Positions 1 to 10,363 of a stretch of DNA of 64,000 nt are shown here, piece by piece (position 1 is the first letter of the stretch; the number at the start of each line of letters is the position of its first letter). Source of the DNA: Planctomycetota bacterium (GTDB taxonomy: Bacteria > Planctomycetota > JACOTG01); NCBI GenBank assembly GCA_016178505.1, contig JACOTG010000307.1, positions 48,216 to 112,215 of the forward strand, in the 5' to 3' direction. A program made the position numbers and the translations under genes. The notes below the pieces were generated by a model that was not told where the DNA came from, searched no databases, and worked only from the letters and a program-made list of their open reading frames with translations.

Positions 1-479
1 AGAACCCACGCCTCGTAGCTCCGTAGCTCGGCGCTATCCGGATTCCGGCGAGCCCCCTCGCGAAGGAAGTCGATTCCGTCGAGCACGCTCGCCGTCGCCT
101 CCCGAGCTCGTCCGCGGGCCGCGAAGTCGGCGGAGAGGTTGTAGGCGAGGTTCCAACCGTTGAGCAGCCACGCCTCGTCCAGTCGCGGCTGGAGGAACGC
201 GATCGCTCGATAGATCGCCAATGCCTCGGTCCAGTCCTTCTGCCGAAACGCTTCCATCGAGCGCACCCAAAGCGCGTTGACCGCGATCGGGCGGATGCCG
301 GCGAGTGCGACCGTGCCGACGAGGTCGGCAGGCGCGAGGTGCACGGCTCGCCAATCGCCGTTATCTTCTGAAGGAGCGCCAACCCTCGGCGTGTCGAGGG
401 CTATTGAGAGTAGTGAGAGGGAAGACACGCCGAGGGCCAGCGCAATCGTTTTCACGAGAGAGTTCACGACGATCTTCAT
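1..479 (-). CDS. TPR-like/secreted hypothetical protein, partial (runs off the left edge)
   Basis: Open minus frame MKIVVNSLVKTIALALGVSSLSLLSIALDTPRVG...; ATG at 479 overlaps the permease stop (ATGA); not in ORF track, presumably because truncated. Confidence 0.6.
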   Translation of the reverse strand, partial: MKIVVNSLVKTIALALGVSSLSLLSIALDTPRVGAPSEDNGDWRAVHLAPADLVGTVALAGIRPIAVNALWVRSMEAFRQKDWTEALAIYRAIAFLQPRLDEAWLLNGWNLAYNLSADFAARGRAREATASVLDGIDFLREGARRNPDSAELRSYEAWV

Positions 480-1690
480 CGAGCGACCTCCCGCCCTCGG
501 AAAGCGAAACAGCCGAGGGCGCAGGACGCAGCCGCGTATGCAAGCGCATACGCCGCGTTCTCACCGAGCGTCGTCCATGGGATCTCGCGACCGCCGACCA
601 GCGCCCGCGAGAGATCGAATCGTCCGAGATCCGGCATCGCGTAAGCGAGGCAACCGACGGCGCGTCCGAGCACGACGCGAAACGGACCGGGTGACGTCAC
701 CGGTGCGCTACCATCGAACGCAGCGAGCACCGGCGCGCCGTCTTCGGCAAGCCGGCCGAACGCTCGCATCGATTCGACGAGCGAGCCGGCGACGACCAGC
801 GTCAGCGCCAGCAAGAGCGCGATGCGCCCTCCAACGGCGGCGGACGCCGCGACCGAGAACGCGCCGGCGAGCGACGCTGCCGCGGCGAGCGACGCGAATG
901 CTCGCGCGAGGTTCGATGCAAAGCCACCCGTCGACGGCGCGAGGAGAACGGCAGCGTCCGGATCCGCGCGCAGCGCCGCCGCTTCGTCGCGGGGAATCAC
1001 GCGGACCCGGAGCCCCTTTCCATCGAGGAGTCCGGGTGGCAGCTCCAAGTCCCGCACGAGATCACGGCCGACGGAGAAGTTGCGCGTTTCCGCCGGTTCG
1101 TCGACGCCGCGCGACACGCACAAAACCGCGGGTACGCGAGGCATCCGCTCGTCCTCGGCCCGCGGCCGCAATCGCAGCACGTGCGGGCGCGACGCCAGCG
1201 CCGTTTCGTCGAAGGTCCACTCCACCGCGGGGCCGTCGGCCAACTTGCCGACGTGACCGACGATCTCACGTTCGGGATGGAGCAGGCGAAGCTCCGACGA
1301 AAGGTCGCCAGATGTCGCTAGGTAGAAGGCGGCGAGCGCGATTCCATAGAGGGCTCCGAGCAGGATGGGCGCAAGTGCCGCGACGCCGAGCGCACGACCG
1401 GCAATCCAACCCGCGCGTGACACGGGCTTCGCGAAAACGACGGCGAGGTGGCCCCGTTCCAAATCACCGGACACCGCCGCTGCCCCGACGAACGTGAGCG
1501 AGACCGTGGCGACGATTCCCGCGACTCCCACGAGGAGCTTCACGAGCATCACCGCTTTCTCCTCCGGAGCAACCGCCGGCAGGAGCGCGATCAGGAAGAG
1601 GAGCACCACGGCGAGCGCGGCAAGCGCACGAACCGCTCGCCCGCGCGCGGCTTCGCGCACGGTCGCGATCGCGATCCAAACGATGCTCAC
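476..1690 (-). CDS. ABC-2 type transporter permease
   Basis: Hydrophobic segments and 'GDLERGHLAVVFAKPVSRAGWIAGR'; GTG at 1690 overlaps stop of the ATPase gene (GTGA). Confidence 0.75.
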   Translation of the reverse strand: MSIVWIAIATVREAARGRAVRALAALAVVLLFLIALLPAVAPEEKAVMLVKLLVGVAGIVATVSLTFVGAAAVSGDLERGHLAVVFAKPVSRAGWIAGRALGVAALAPILLGALYGIALAAFYLATSGDLSSELRLLHPEREIVGHVGKLADGPAVEWTFDETALASRPHVLRLRPRAEDERMPRVPAVLCVSRGVDEPAETRNFSVGRDLVRDLELPPGLLDGKGLRVRVIPRDEAAALRADPDAAVLLAPSTGGFASNLARAFASLAAAASLAGAFSVAASAAVGGRIALLLALTLVVAGSLVESMRAFGRLAEDGAPVLAAFDGSAPVTSPGPFRVVLGRAVGCLAYAMPDLGRFDLSRALVGGREIPWTTLGENAAYALAYAAASCALGCFAFRGREVAR

Positions 1691-2553
1691 CGGTTCGCTT
1701 CGTCCGAATTGCCGAGCGCTCGAAGGAAGAACTCCTCGAGGCTCTCTTGACCCGGGCCCATCGAGACGACCTCGCACTCGCGTCGGAGCGCTTCGTCGAT
1801 GAGCGCGCGAACGCCGTGCGGATTGAGTCCCCTAAACGCGAGACGGCATTCGTCCGGCCGCGCGAGGAGCTCGGCAAGACGACCTTCGCGAACGACGCGG
1901 CCACCGTGGAGCATCACGACGCGGTCGCAGACGGCCTCGAGGTCGGAAAGCAAATGCGACGAGAGGATCACGGATGCGCCGCGCGAGCGAACGGAGCGGA
2001 CGATCTCTTTCACCTCACGCGTGCCGAGTGGATCGAGACCGGCGGTTGGCTCGTCGAGGACCACGAGATCGGGATCGTTGAGGAGAGCCTGTGCGATGCC
2101 GAGGCGCCGCTTCATGCCTTTGCTGAACTCGCCGACGCGACGATGTCGCACGCGGTCGAGGCCGACGCGATGGAGCAGCTCGTCGACTTGCAGTCGAAGC
2201 TCTCCCGACGGAATGCGAAAGAGGCGTCCGTAGAACCGAAGTGTCTCCTCCGCAGTGAAGCGGCTCGGAAACGGCGACTCCTCGGGAAGGAAGCCGATGC
2301 GCGCGCGGACGGCGCGCTCGCTCGGTTCGCCGCCGAACAGACGAATCGTCCCCGACGTCGGCTTCAGGAAGCCGAGGAGCAGGTGCATCGACGTCGTCTT
2401 GCCGGCACCGTTCGGACCGAGAAGCCCGAGCACTTCGCCCCAGCCGAGCTCGAGGTCGAGACGATCGAGCGCCACGACCTCGCGCCGCGAGAACCGACTG
2501 CGATAGACCTTTCGAAGCGCAGAAGCCTGGATGACCGGAAACGTCGGATTCAT
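1687..2553 (-). CDS. ABC transporter ATP-binding protein
   Basis: Walker A GPNGAGKT, signature-like region FSKGMKRRLGIAQAL, Walker B LVVLDEPTAGLDP. Confidence 0.9.
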   Translation of the reverse strand: MNPTFPVIQASALRKVYRSRFSRREVVALDRLDLELGWGEVLGLLGPNGAGKTTSMHLLLGFLKPTSGTIRLFGGEPSERAVRARIGFLPEESPFPSRFTAEETLRFYGRLFRIPSGELRLQVDELLHRVGLDRVRHRRVGEFSKGMKRRLGIAQALLNDPDLVVLDEPTAGLDPLGTREVKEIVRSVRSRGASVILSSHLLSDLEAVCDRVVMLHGGRVVREGRLAELLARPDECRLAFRGLNPHGVRALIDEALRRECEVVSMGPGQESLEEFFLRALGNSDEANR

Positions 2554-2708
2554 CGCAAGCCCTCCATTTCCCGGCTCATTCGACAAGCTGCCGGCAAGAG
2601 ACCCCGTTCACGGTCGATCGGCCGCGAGTCAGGCCGATCTTCCCGTCGACGCCGCGCCACCGTTTCGTTGCGTGGAACATCGGCGGTCGAGACTGGGTTC
2701 GCGGAAGG

Positions 2709-2733
2709 CCCGGGGGGCTCTGAGCCCCCCGGG
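2709..2733 (-). terminator. Perfect GC palindrome hairpin downstream of the prepilin-like gene
   Basis: cccggggggctc t gagccccccggg, 12-bp arms; no strong U tract. Confidence 0.5.
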
Positions 2734-2785
2734 GATCCATTGCGGTTGGACACCCTTCCGCACCAACAACTGGGATTTTCTCTGT

Positions 2786-4096
2786 TCAGGGTCCCGTGCG
2801 GTTCGCCCTCGCGTTGCCGCGCGGAGGCTCGAGCGGCGGGACTTTGGGCAACGTCGGGCCGAATCGCTCGCCGCGGAACGGCGTCGATTGCGTGTCGAAG
2901 CCGGGCCCGTACCCCTGGAACGACCAGACGAGCTGCGGCGAGCCGAGTGCGTTCAACACTTGGAGGTTCCGCGAGCAGACGCCCTGGCTGATGTCGGTCT
3001 GACCCGCAGCGAACGCCTCGTTCGCGTCGAGCACGCGCTCGCCCTCGAGCGGATCGATCCGTCCGTTGCCGTTGGCGTCGTTGTCGCGACCGAATCCGTT
3101 CCAGAGCGCGTTCGAGAACGCTCCCGTGTCCTTGTCGCGATAGGCATCTTCGCGAAGGACCCACTCCGCGTGCCCGTCGACGAAGACGACCGTTGCGCCA
3201 CCGTTGTGCCGGTTGCTGAGCACGCTGCGCGCCGCCTGGCAGTGCCGTTGATCGGCAGCGCCGCGCGATCCTGCGGCACCGGCGATGTCGTTCGTCTGGT
3301 CGAGCACGCCGTCGTTGTTCAGGTCGCGAAGGGGAAGAAACGTCGGGTCCAGCAGGAACCCGTCATTGCCGAGCTGCGCGAGACCGTCCTGCCCGATGGT
3401 GCCCGGAGCGCCGTCGTTCGAAGTCGGCGGGAGCGACGTCGAGGGCGACCGATACGGCGAGTAACCGCCGGTGCCGTCGCTCGACCCGAACGCGATCGTC
3501 TTGTCCGGCCGCGGAATTTGAGCGCGCGTGACCGGGTAGTTCACGAAGCCCCGAACCGGCTGGCCGTTGACGATGGGTGCGGCCGGCCCCGTCGAGTCGA
3601 GGCGTTCCCGCGCGTCTCCGAGGTACTGGTAGTTGTAGCCGATCGAGTTGTTTCGCCCGATCTCCCAGCCGCCCGCGGCCGGATCGGCGAAGCCCTTGTT
3701 GAAGACCGTTTGGTCGCGGTCGCCGCTCGCGCCGTTCACGTCGTTCGGGTCGCCGCCCGCGCGTCCCTGTGCGTCGGTGATCGCACGCTCGTCCGAGCCC
3801 ATGTAGGGCGCGAGCGCGTTCATCCAGCGCTGCCGAATCGCGACGGCAGTCCCGGTCGAATCCTGCCCATCGAACACCAACTCACCGGCCGGATAATGGC
3901 CGCGGTCGGCTTCGTACTGGATCAGAGCCTGGCCGAGGCTTCGCACGTTTTGCAGCGACTTCGTTTGAAGGCTCTTCGCTCGCGCGTTCTCGATGGCCGG
4001 GAAGAGAATCGCGGAAAGCGTGAGCACGATGGCGAGCACGGCGAGGAGTTCGATCATCGTGAACCCCGCCGCGCCGCGTGGCGTAAAGCGCTTCAT
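2786..4096 (-). CDS. Prepilin-type N-terminal cleavage/methylation domain protein
   Basis: MKRFTPRGAAGFTMIELLAVLAIVLTLSAILFPAIENARAKS; C-terminal FVDGHAEWV motif. Confidence 0.85.
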   Translation of the reverse strand: MKRFTPRGAAGFTMIELLAVLAIVLTLSAILFPAIENARAKSLQTKSLQNVRSLGQALIQYEADRGHYPAGELVFDGQDSTGTAVAIRQRWMNALAPYMGSDERAITDAQGRAGGDPNDVNGASGDRDQTVFNKGFADPAAGGWEIGRNNSIGYNYQYLGDARERLDSTGPAAPIVNGQPVRGFVNYPVTRAQIPRPDKTIAFGSSDGTGGYSPYRSPSTSLPPTSNDGAPGTIGQDGLAQLGNDGFLLDPTFLPLRDLNNDGVLDQTNDIAGAAGSRGAADQRHCQAARSVLSNRHNGGATVVFVDGHAEWVLREDAYRDKDTGAFSNALWNGFGRDNDANGNGRIDPLEGERVLDANEAFAAGQTDISQGVCSRNLQVLNALGSPQLVWSFQGYGPGFDTQSTPFRGERFGPTLPKVPPLEPPRGNARANRTGP

Positions 4097-4403
4097 ACCC
4101 ACCTCCTGTTGCGTTCGAAAAACGATCTCCAGAACCAACTCGGCGCGGCACCGGATCTCCGGATTCCCGGATGTGACGATCCGACGCAGACCGACTGCAC
4201 TTGGGTTCAGGAACGCGACAGGCGTGATCGCGAAGAGTGCGGTGAGCTGAGGCGAGCTACGCCGCGGCCACCCAATAGTGACCGTCCCCTACGAAGCCCT
4301 CTCTCAGAAAAACCCACCACGCTTCGCGACGAGTGAAGCGCACTACTCTCTGTGCAAGTATCCCTTCAGGGTCGTCTCCAAACACACCTGAATGACGCGG
4401 CGG

Positions 4404-4431
4404 AGTATAGGGGGTCGGTTTTGCGAGTCAA
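4404..4431 (-). promoter_or_regulatory. Sigma70-like promoter for the prepilin-like gene
   Basis: Minus strand TTGACT-N16-TATACT; implies a ~300-nt 5' UTR. Confidence 0.55.
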
Positions 4432-4594
4432 CTCGCGCGTGATCGAGAGTGGGGTTCTCGCGCGCGCGTAAGCGACGGGTGTGCCATCGATCCCATCCCT
4501 CAAGCCCGGCAAGGCGTTACGGACTTCGCAGATTCTTGAGCAAAAAATTTCTCGTGGCGTCGGTTTTTTTCTCGGAAGTGGGGTCGCGCGACGA

Positions 4595-7500
4595 TCAGCG
4601 AACGGTGAGGTGAGTGTTCGTTTCGCGACCTTCGTCGATGGTCACGGTGGCCGACAGGGGGGCTCCGTCGCCCACGGAATCGACGGTCGCCTTCACGACG
4701 TAGGTGCCGGGAGCGAGGTGATCGAGATAGCCCGGCGACCGCGACGTGCGCGGCAATCCAAAGGGCTGCAGGTCGACGAGCGGCTCGAATCCGTTTGCCG
4801 TGCGAATGGAAACGGACAGCGGCTCGATCTCGCGGCCGTCGCGGTCGTTGACGATCACGCGAAGCGCCCCCCCAGCCGTGAGGATCACATCCTCGTGGCG
4901 GACTCGGCCGGCGTCGATGCGGACTCCGAAGCGACGCGACGCCGCAAGACCCTCCGCGATCACCTCGAGCGTGTAGGTACCCGGATGGACCGAGTCGAGG
5001 CGAAGGTCGGAACCGGGCTCGGCGTCGCCACCCCCCCACAGCTCCACCTCGGCGCCGTTCTCGTCGAGCAAGCGACCGAATGCCGGATCGATGCGGTCGC
5101 CCTGAGCATTTCGCACCGACACCTCGAGGGCCCCGCCTCCGACCAGCTTGAAGTCCACCGATGACGTTCGACCTTCCGAGATCACGACCGACGCAATTCG
5201 CTCCGGTGCATAGGCGGCGCTGGCGTTGGTGACGGCGGGCGGATTCACGGTCACTTCGTAGCTTCCGGGAGCGAGGTGGCCGATTTCGTACCGGCCGTCA
5301 GCGCCAGAAATCCCCTGCGCGGCGTCGCCACCCGATTCCTCGTCGCCATTCACCGAAACGAATGCGCCGGCGATCGGATCACCCGACACCGCGTCGACGA
5401 CTCGGCCGATGAGCCGACCTTGCGGCGCAACGAGGTCCACGCGGAGTTCCGTCGCCGTGGCCGGAACGTCGATCGTGATCGAGAAGCTCGCTCGACCCCC
5501 TTGGAATCGCTGGTTCACGGCCGCCCGGTAGCGTCCGGGGAGGAGACCGACGACTTCGTACGCGCCCTGCGCGTCGGCGGCGACGCTCTTGCCCTGAAAC
5601 TGCTCGGTGTCGCTCTCGAGCCAGAAGTCGACGCTCGCAAACGGCATCGACTCGTCGCCGTCGCGGACCTGACCGAAGAGTCGGCAACGTGCCCCGTGGT
5701 GGCCAAAGTCGACGATCGTCGTGTCGCCGTCCCGCACGTCGGCAGGAAGCGATTCTTGAACGCCCGAATCGAGGCCGCCGGAGTACCGAAAGACCTGATA
5801 GTGGCCCGCGGGTATCCCCTCGAGGAGGTACGCGCCTTCGGCGTCTGTCTCGGTCTCCTTTGCGACCCGGTTTTCACCGGTGATCGAGACGTGCGCGCCG
5901 GGTTCGGGCTGGCCGTTCTCGCCGGTGACGACCCCGCGGACGCTTCCGCCTCGCGGCAGCAGGAGCTCGACGTTGCGCAACACGCCGCCACGGTCGACGA
6001 AGAGATCCTCCGCGCGCGCGCTGACGTGACGACGGTCCTTCGCCTCGACCGTCGTCGAGCCCCCGACGATTCCACGCAACGTAAAGCTTCCGTCCTTGGA
6101 GGTGCGCACGCCGCCGGAGCCGAATCCGTCGCCGCCCCAGTTCTCGTCGTCGGTGCCCAAGTTCATCGGGAGATCGAAGAAGTCTTGGCTGGGGTTTTTC
6201 CCGACGACGCGCACGACGGCACCGGCGATCGGCGATCGATCGGACGCGTCCAATACCACGCCGCAAATCGTTGCGCCAGGCGCCAAGGCAATCGAAACGT
6301 CGGTTGCCTCTTCGGCTCCGTTCACGACGATCGGGTCCGAGGTCGCGGGCGCGAAGTCGTCCGCATTGGCCGTCAGCACGAACGTGCCTGCTGCGAGGCC
6401 GTCGACGCGGAAGTTCCCCACGTCATCCGTGGAGACCGATTGCATCGCGCCTTCACCTGATCGGCCGCCCGCCGTCACGCGGGCTGCGGCGATGCCATCG
6501 CCGGTATCCGCAGAGACGACCTTGCCGGAGATCGAAGCGCCTTTGACCAGGGCGATCTCGAGGTCGATCGAGTCCGCCGCCGCTCCGTCGCGCGTTGCTG
6601 CGAGGAAGCCCTGGGCCCAAGCGCTCACGGAAAACACGCCTTCGGACAGTCCATCGAGGCGGAACGTTCCGTCGTCGTTCGACTCCCCGGCGGACCCTCG
6701 TCCCATCGGCGGCCGACCATCGGATGGCCGCGCGGTCACGCGTGCTTTCGCGACGGGCGCCCCGTCGGGCCCGAGCACGCGCCCCGAGATCGAGTGGCCA
6801 GGCTCGAGCACGAGGTCGATACCGGCGAGTTCGTCGCGTTCAACGCCGCTGACGACGACGGCTTCGCGCGCAGCGCGAGCAAATCCCTTTGCCGTCGCGG
6901 CGACGGATTTCTTCCCGGCCAAGAGGTGCGGCACGCGATAGCGCCCGTCTTCGTCCGTTCGCGCATCGCGCTCGAAGGGTCCGACGTCGAAGCGCGCGGC
7001 CTCGTCGCTTCGCACGCGAACGACGGCCGCGACGATCGGTTTCCCGTTGGGGTCGGTCACGCGCCCCGAGATCGAGCTGCCGCGGGAGAGTCGAATGTCT
7101 GGCACGCCCGTCTCGACGCCGGCGACGGGGATCACGCGATCGAGCGCCGCCGGCGCAAAATCGGGGTGCGTGGCGACGATCGTACGAGCGCGCTCCGTCG
7201 GGAGTCCCTGAAGAAGGAACGTGCCGTCGGATCCCGTGCTCGCGTTGCCCGGGCCTCGGTCGGTCGCCACACCGAAGCCCGGAACGCCGAAGGGCAATCG
7301 ATCGCCGGCACGCACGGTCGCACCTTCCACGGGCGCGCCTTCCGGATCGATCACGCGACCGCGGAGCGCGCCGCCGCTGCGCACGAGCACGTCGCCGAGG
7401 TCGGTCACCTGACTCGCAGCAACGCGCACGTAGCCGCGATCCATCCGAAGGAAGGCATGGTCGATCCAGATGCGGACCCCGCCGGCTCTCACGCTATCGA

Positions 7501-7858
7501 TGTGGAATGCGCCGTCGGGTCCGCTCGTCGCCGGACCGTCGGACGAGTCGCTTCGCACGACGAGGCCGGCGAGCGGTGTCTCGGTGAGCGCGTCGAGGAG
7601 GCGCCCCCGGATGGAACCCAGGAGGCCTGATGCGACGGCGCTCGGCGTGCCCGCTTCCTGCGACGCCGCGTCCGGCGAACTCGGACGGGAGTGGTTTGCC
7701 GCCGGCCCGGAGGGTTCTCCGCTCGTCGGGCCGTCGCTCACGGAAGAGGGGCGCGACGGGCTCCCGGAAGGGCGACGCGCGAGAAGCGCAATCGCGGCGA
7801 TCGACGCTCCGACACCCAAAACGAAAAGAAGGATCCCGATCTTCGTCGATGTCCGCAT
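4595..7858 (-). CDS. Multi-repeat carboxypeptidase-regulatory-like (CnaB/Ig-like) domain surface protein
   Basis: N-terminal TM, many repeats of the form G.I.G.V.D..G.P...A.V....T..DG.F...L..G.Y. Confidence 0.8.
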   Translation of the reverse strand: MRTSTKIGILLFVLGVGASIAAIALLARRPSGSPSRPSSVSDGPTSGEPSGPAANHSRPSSPDAASQEAGTPSAVASGLLGSIRGRLLDALTETPLAGLVVRSDSSDGPATSGPDGAFHIDSVRAGGVRIWIDHAFLRMDRGYVRVAASQVTDLGDVLVRSGGALRGRVIDPEGAPVEGATVRAGDRLPFGVPGFGVATDRGPGNASTGSDGTFLLQGLPTERARTIVATHPDFAPAALDRVIPVAGVETGVPDIRLSRGSSISGRVTDPNGKPIVAAVVRVRSDEAARFDVGPFERDARTDEDGRYRVPHLLAGKKSVAATAKGFARAAREAVVVSGVERDELAGIDLVLEPGHSISGRVLGPDGAPVAKARVTARPSDGRPPMGRGSAGESNDDGTFRLDGLSEGVFSVSAWAQGFLAATRDGAAADSIDLEIALVKGASISGKVVSADTGDGIAAARVTAGGRSGEGAMQSVSTDDVGNFRVDGLAAGTFVLTANADDFAPATSDPIVVNGAEEATDVSIALAPGATICGVVLDASDRSPIAGAVVRVVGKNPSQDFFDLPMNLGTDDENWGGDGFGSGGVRTSKDGSFTLRGIVGGSTTVEAKDRRHVSARAEDLFVDRGGVLRNVELLLPRGGSVRGVVTGENGQPEPGAHVSITGENRVAKETETDAEGAYLLEGIPAGHYQVFRYSGGLDSGVQESLPADVRDGDTTIVDFGHHGARCRLFGQVRDGDESMPFASVDFWLESDTEQFQGKSVAADAQGAYEVVGLLPGRYRAAVNQRFQGGRASFSITIDVPATATELRVDLVAPQGRLIGRVVDAVSGDPIAGAFVSVNGDEESGGDAAQGISGADGRYEIGHLAPGSYEVTVNPPAVTNASAAYAPERIASVVISEGRTSSVDFKLVGGGALEVSVRNAQGDRIDPAFGRLLDENGAEVELWGGGDAEPGSDLRLDSVHPGTYTLEVIAEGLAASRRFGVRIDAGRVRHEDVILTAGGALRVIVNDRDGREIEPLSVSIRTANGFEPLVDLQPFGLPRTSRSPGYLDHLAPGTYVVKATVDSVGDGAPLSATVTIDEGRETNTHLTVR

Positions 7859-8025
7859 GGCAAACGACGATTCTGATATGGACGCCCCTCACCAACAAGG
7901 GAGCGCTCGTTTTGGGCTCGAACCGCTCGATTCGATCCTGCGAACAAGAGCCCCAGCGGCGGCGGCTCGGTTCGGGCGGACACTCCCCGCGAGAAGCGCG
8001 CTCGGAGACTTTCGGTGAGTGCGAC

Positions 8026-9447
8026 TCAGGACGCGCGCGGTGGAGCGGTCGCTACCGACCGCGCGACGCTTCGACCCGTGATCTCGTAGCACCGCACCGT
8101 TCGCGCGATCCCTTTGGGGGTGAATTCGCCCACCAACTTGGCATCGTATTGGTCCGCGACCGCATCACGGGTCACGTCCGAGACCACGATCTGTCCCGGT
8201 TGCGCGACGCTCGACTCGATTCGTGCAGCGAGGTTCACCGTCGACCCCACCACCGTGAAGTCGCTTCGTCGAACCGATCCGAGATCGCCGGCAATGACCT
8301 TCCCCGAGTGGATTCCCACTCGAAATTGCATGCGCGCGCTCTCGGCGAGCGGTGCGTTCAAACGCGTGAGCGCTTCGCGCATGTCGAGAGCGGCCGCGAC
8401 CGCCCGCCGCGCGTGGTTCTCGTCGGCGATCGGCGCGCCGAAGACGGCCATCACGCAGTCGCCGATGAATTTGTCGAGGGTCCCCTCGTGTCGAAGGATC
8501 ACCTCGGCCATCTCGCTCAGGTAGCGGTTGAGCATCGCCGCGACGGCGCGGGGCGCCATGGTTTCGCACCTTTCGGTGAACCCGACCATGTCCGCGAAGA
8601 GAACCGTGACGTCGCGCTCGTCCGCCGTGAGCTCGTCTCCGCCCGACGCCATGCCGCCGACGATTCGCTCGACGACGGCCGGCGAGTGATAGCGCTCGAG
8701 GCGGTTGCGGGCCAGCGTCTGCTGAACCACCGATTCCTGGAGGCGAGCACGCTCGATCGCGACCGCAACGTGGTTGGCGAGCGCCGACAGAAGGTCGAGG
8801 TCGAACTCGTCGAACGCCTTGACGAGCAGCGGCGTGTCGACGTAGATCACGCCCTCGACGTGTTCGCCGTTGAGCAGCGGCGCGGCCATGGCGGACCGTA
8901 CGCCTAGCGTCCGCACGGAAAGCGTCATGAAGCGCGGGTCGTTTTGAGCATCGATCGTGAGAATCGCGACTCGCTTGTTGTAGGCATCGTTGACGATCGT
9001 GCGCGAGAACGCCGTATCCGAAGACTCCGTGTCGGCCTTCTTCTTGCGCTTCACGCTCTTCACGACGAGATCGTTCTTGGAAGCGTCCCACAGCATGATG
9101 AAGCCGCGCTCCACCGGCAGGTGACCAAACGCGAGATCGAGGACGCGCCGGAGCATGTCGTCGAGCGAGCTGCAGGAAAGCAGCGCCTCGGACGAGTCGC
9201 TGAGTACGTCCAGCATCTTTCGCATCCGGTCGACTTTCGCACCCTGGTCGAGCGCGCCGGAATTCGTCTGATTCGCCAGCTCCGTGAAGTCGACTGCGGC
9301 GCGAACCTTCATCCCACCCTCGAGCGCATCGGCGAGCGGCTCGGACAGCCCGGGAACCTTCGAATGGGACGATTCGCGCGGCTCGGTCCGGCCGAGGAGT
9401 CGTCGCAGCAGCCGCGCCGCAGACGACCTCCGAACTGCATCGCTCAT
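8026..9447 (-). CDS. GAF domain + class III adenylate/guanylate cyclase
   Basis: GAF-like middle region; VTVLFADMVGFT, DKFIGDCVMAVFG, GSTVNLAARIES catalytic motifs intact. Confidence 0.85.
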   Translation of the reverse strand: MSDAVRRSSAARLLRRLLGRTEPRESSHSKVPGLSEPLADALEGGMKVRAAVDFTELANQTNSGALDQGAKVDRMRKMLDVLSDSSEALLSCSSLDDMLRRVLDLAFGHLPVERGFIMLWDASKNDLVVKSVKRKKKADTESSDTAFSRTIVNDAYNKRVAILTIDAQNDPRFMTLSVRTLGVRSAMAAPLLNGEHVEGVIYVDTPLLVKAFDEFDLDLLSALANHVAVAIERARLQESVVQQTLARNRLERYHSPAVVERIVGGMASGGDELTADERDVTVLFADMVGFTERCETMAPRAVAAMLNRYLSEMAEVILRHEGTLDKFIGDCVMAVFGAPIADENHARRAVAAALDMREALTRLNAPLAESARMQFRVGIHSGKVIAGDLGSVRRSDFTVVGSTVNLAARIESSVAQPGQIVVSDVTRDAVADQYDAKLVGEFTPKGIARTVRCYEITGRSVARSVATAPPRAS

Positions 9448-9742
9448 CGTGGGGTTCCCCTTGCGCGTCGAATCGCGAGAATGCCGCAAGGATACTGAGC
9501 CCCCATCCAGCGTCAAGCCGAGCACCCCGAAGGAAGCGCGGCGTCGGGAAAAGTTCGTTCGGTTTTCCGGGAGACGACGTTCTTCTTGGAGAAGGCGCAA
9601 TGCGGTGATCTTTGATTCCCGACGTTCGAGCGGCAACGTGCAACCCTGAATCTATGCGGCCGAGATGGCGGCGGACGCAAACGCTTGATCCGAAGCGATT
9701 CGCGGGCCCTCGAAGTCCGAACGAGCCGCTCGGCACAGTCTA

Positions 9743-9770
9743 TTGACACCCTCTACCGAAGGCGTAACGT
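9743..9770 (+). promoter_or_regulatory. Promoter of the small leader-peptide gene
   Basis: TTGACA-N16-TAACGT, about 55 nt upstream of ATG 9826. Confidence 0.5.
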
Positions 9771-9825
9771 GAGCGCCCGTGGGTGAGTAATGGCTCTATG
9801 AATCTCTTTCTAAAGGGAGGCAACC

Positions 9826-9972
9826 ATGCCGAAGAATCGCCCGATCAACGACGAGGATCTGAAGAAGGTTTCCGGCGCTGGCGTTACCCAGACGCCCACC
9901 AATCAGTCGGGAGACACGGGAAGCAACACCATCCCGACGAAGCCCACCACCGGAACGGGCAAGAAGGGCTAG
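9826..9972 (+). CDS. Candidate NHLP-type/double-glycine-leader precursor peptide (48 aa)
   Basis: MPKNRPINDEDLKKVSGAGVTQTPTNQSGDTGSNTIPTKPTTGTGKKG; SD aaagggagg at 9812-9820; upstream of C39/NHLM transporter genes. Confidence 0.75.
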   Translation: MPKNRPINDEDLKKVSGAGVTQTPTNQSGDTGSNTIPTKPTTGTGKKG

Positions 9973-10004
9973 TCATTCGCTAGTTTTTCGTAGCACGAAT
10001 CCGC

Positions 10005-10042
10005 AAACAGGGCAGGCGACCGATGGGTTGTCTGCCCTGTTT
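10005..10042 (+). terminator. Terminator/attenuator hairpin between precursor and export genes
   Basis: aaacagggcaggcgacc gatg ggttgtctgccctgttt, 17-bp stem with two G-U pairs; short T run. Confidence 0.65.
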
Positions 10043-10363
10043 CGACTTTCGGCGCGGGCGGCGAAAGCGCTCGGCCCGCTCGATTCCAGCCTAGCCGAGC
10101 CGGCGATCGATCGTCGCTCTACAATCGACGCGACAATCCTCTCGCCTCTCGACAGGCCGCCGAATCTCGCTCATCCTGAAGGAATGCGGTCGCGCGATGC
10201 AATGCCGGCCGATGGGAGACCCGCACGGGCTGCGGAGCGGGACATCACGGAACCGCTCGCCTCGTCCAGACGCTCCGTGTCAACGGTTGGGCGCTGCAAT
10301 GTGACTTCGAGTCGAGAAGCGCGGCGACGACGGAGAATCTCGCCGGACAAGCACGGGTGAGTC

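Noticed and set aside
277-1497. Long + strand ORF opposite the ABC permease
   Set aside because: Arg/Pro-rich shadow ORF typical of high-GC antisense frames; the minus frame has recognisable homology
2531-4336. 601-aa + ORF opposite the prepilin-like gene
   Set aside because: Antisense shadow, low-complexity charged composition, no domain recognised
7630-9736. Overlapping ORFs 7630..8907 (+) and 8165..9736 (-) over the cyclase
   Set aside because: Out-of-frame shadows of the GAF-cyclase gene
9826-9972. Lanthipeptide/bottromycin-type precursor
   Set aside because: Core has no Cys and no modifying enzyme gene is visible in the neighbourhood
9783-9983. ORF-track entry MSNGSMNLFLKGG...
   Set aside because: Different frame from the 48-aa peptide, lacks a good SD at its start and has Arg/His-rich composition; real gene taken as 9826..9972
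10028-10360. 110-aa ORF between precursor and cNMP gene
   Set aside because: Starts inside the terminator hairpin, no SD, compositionally shadow-like
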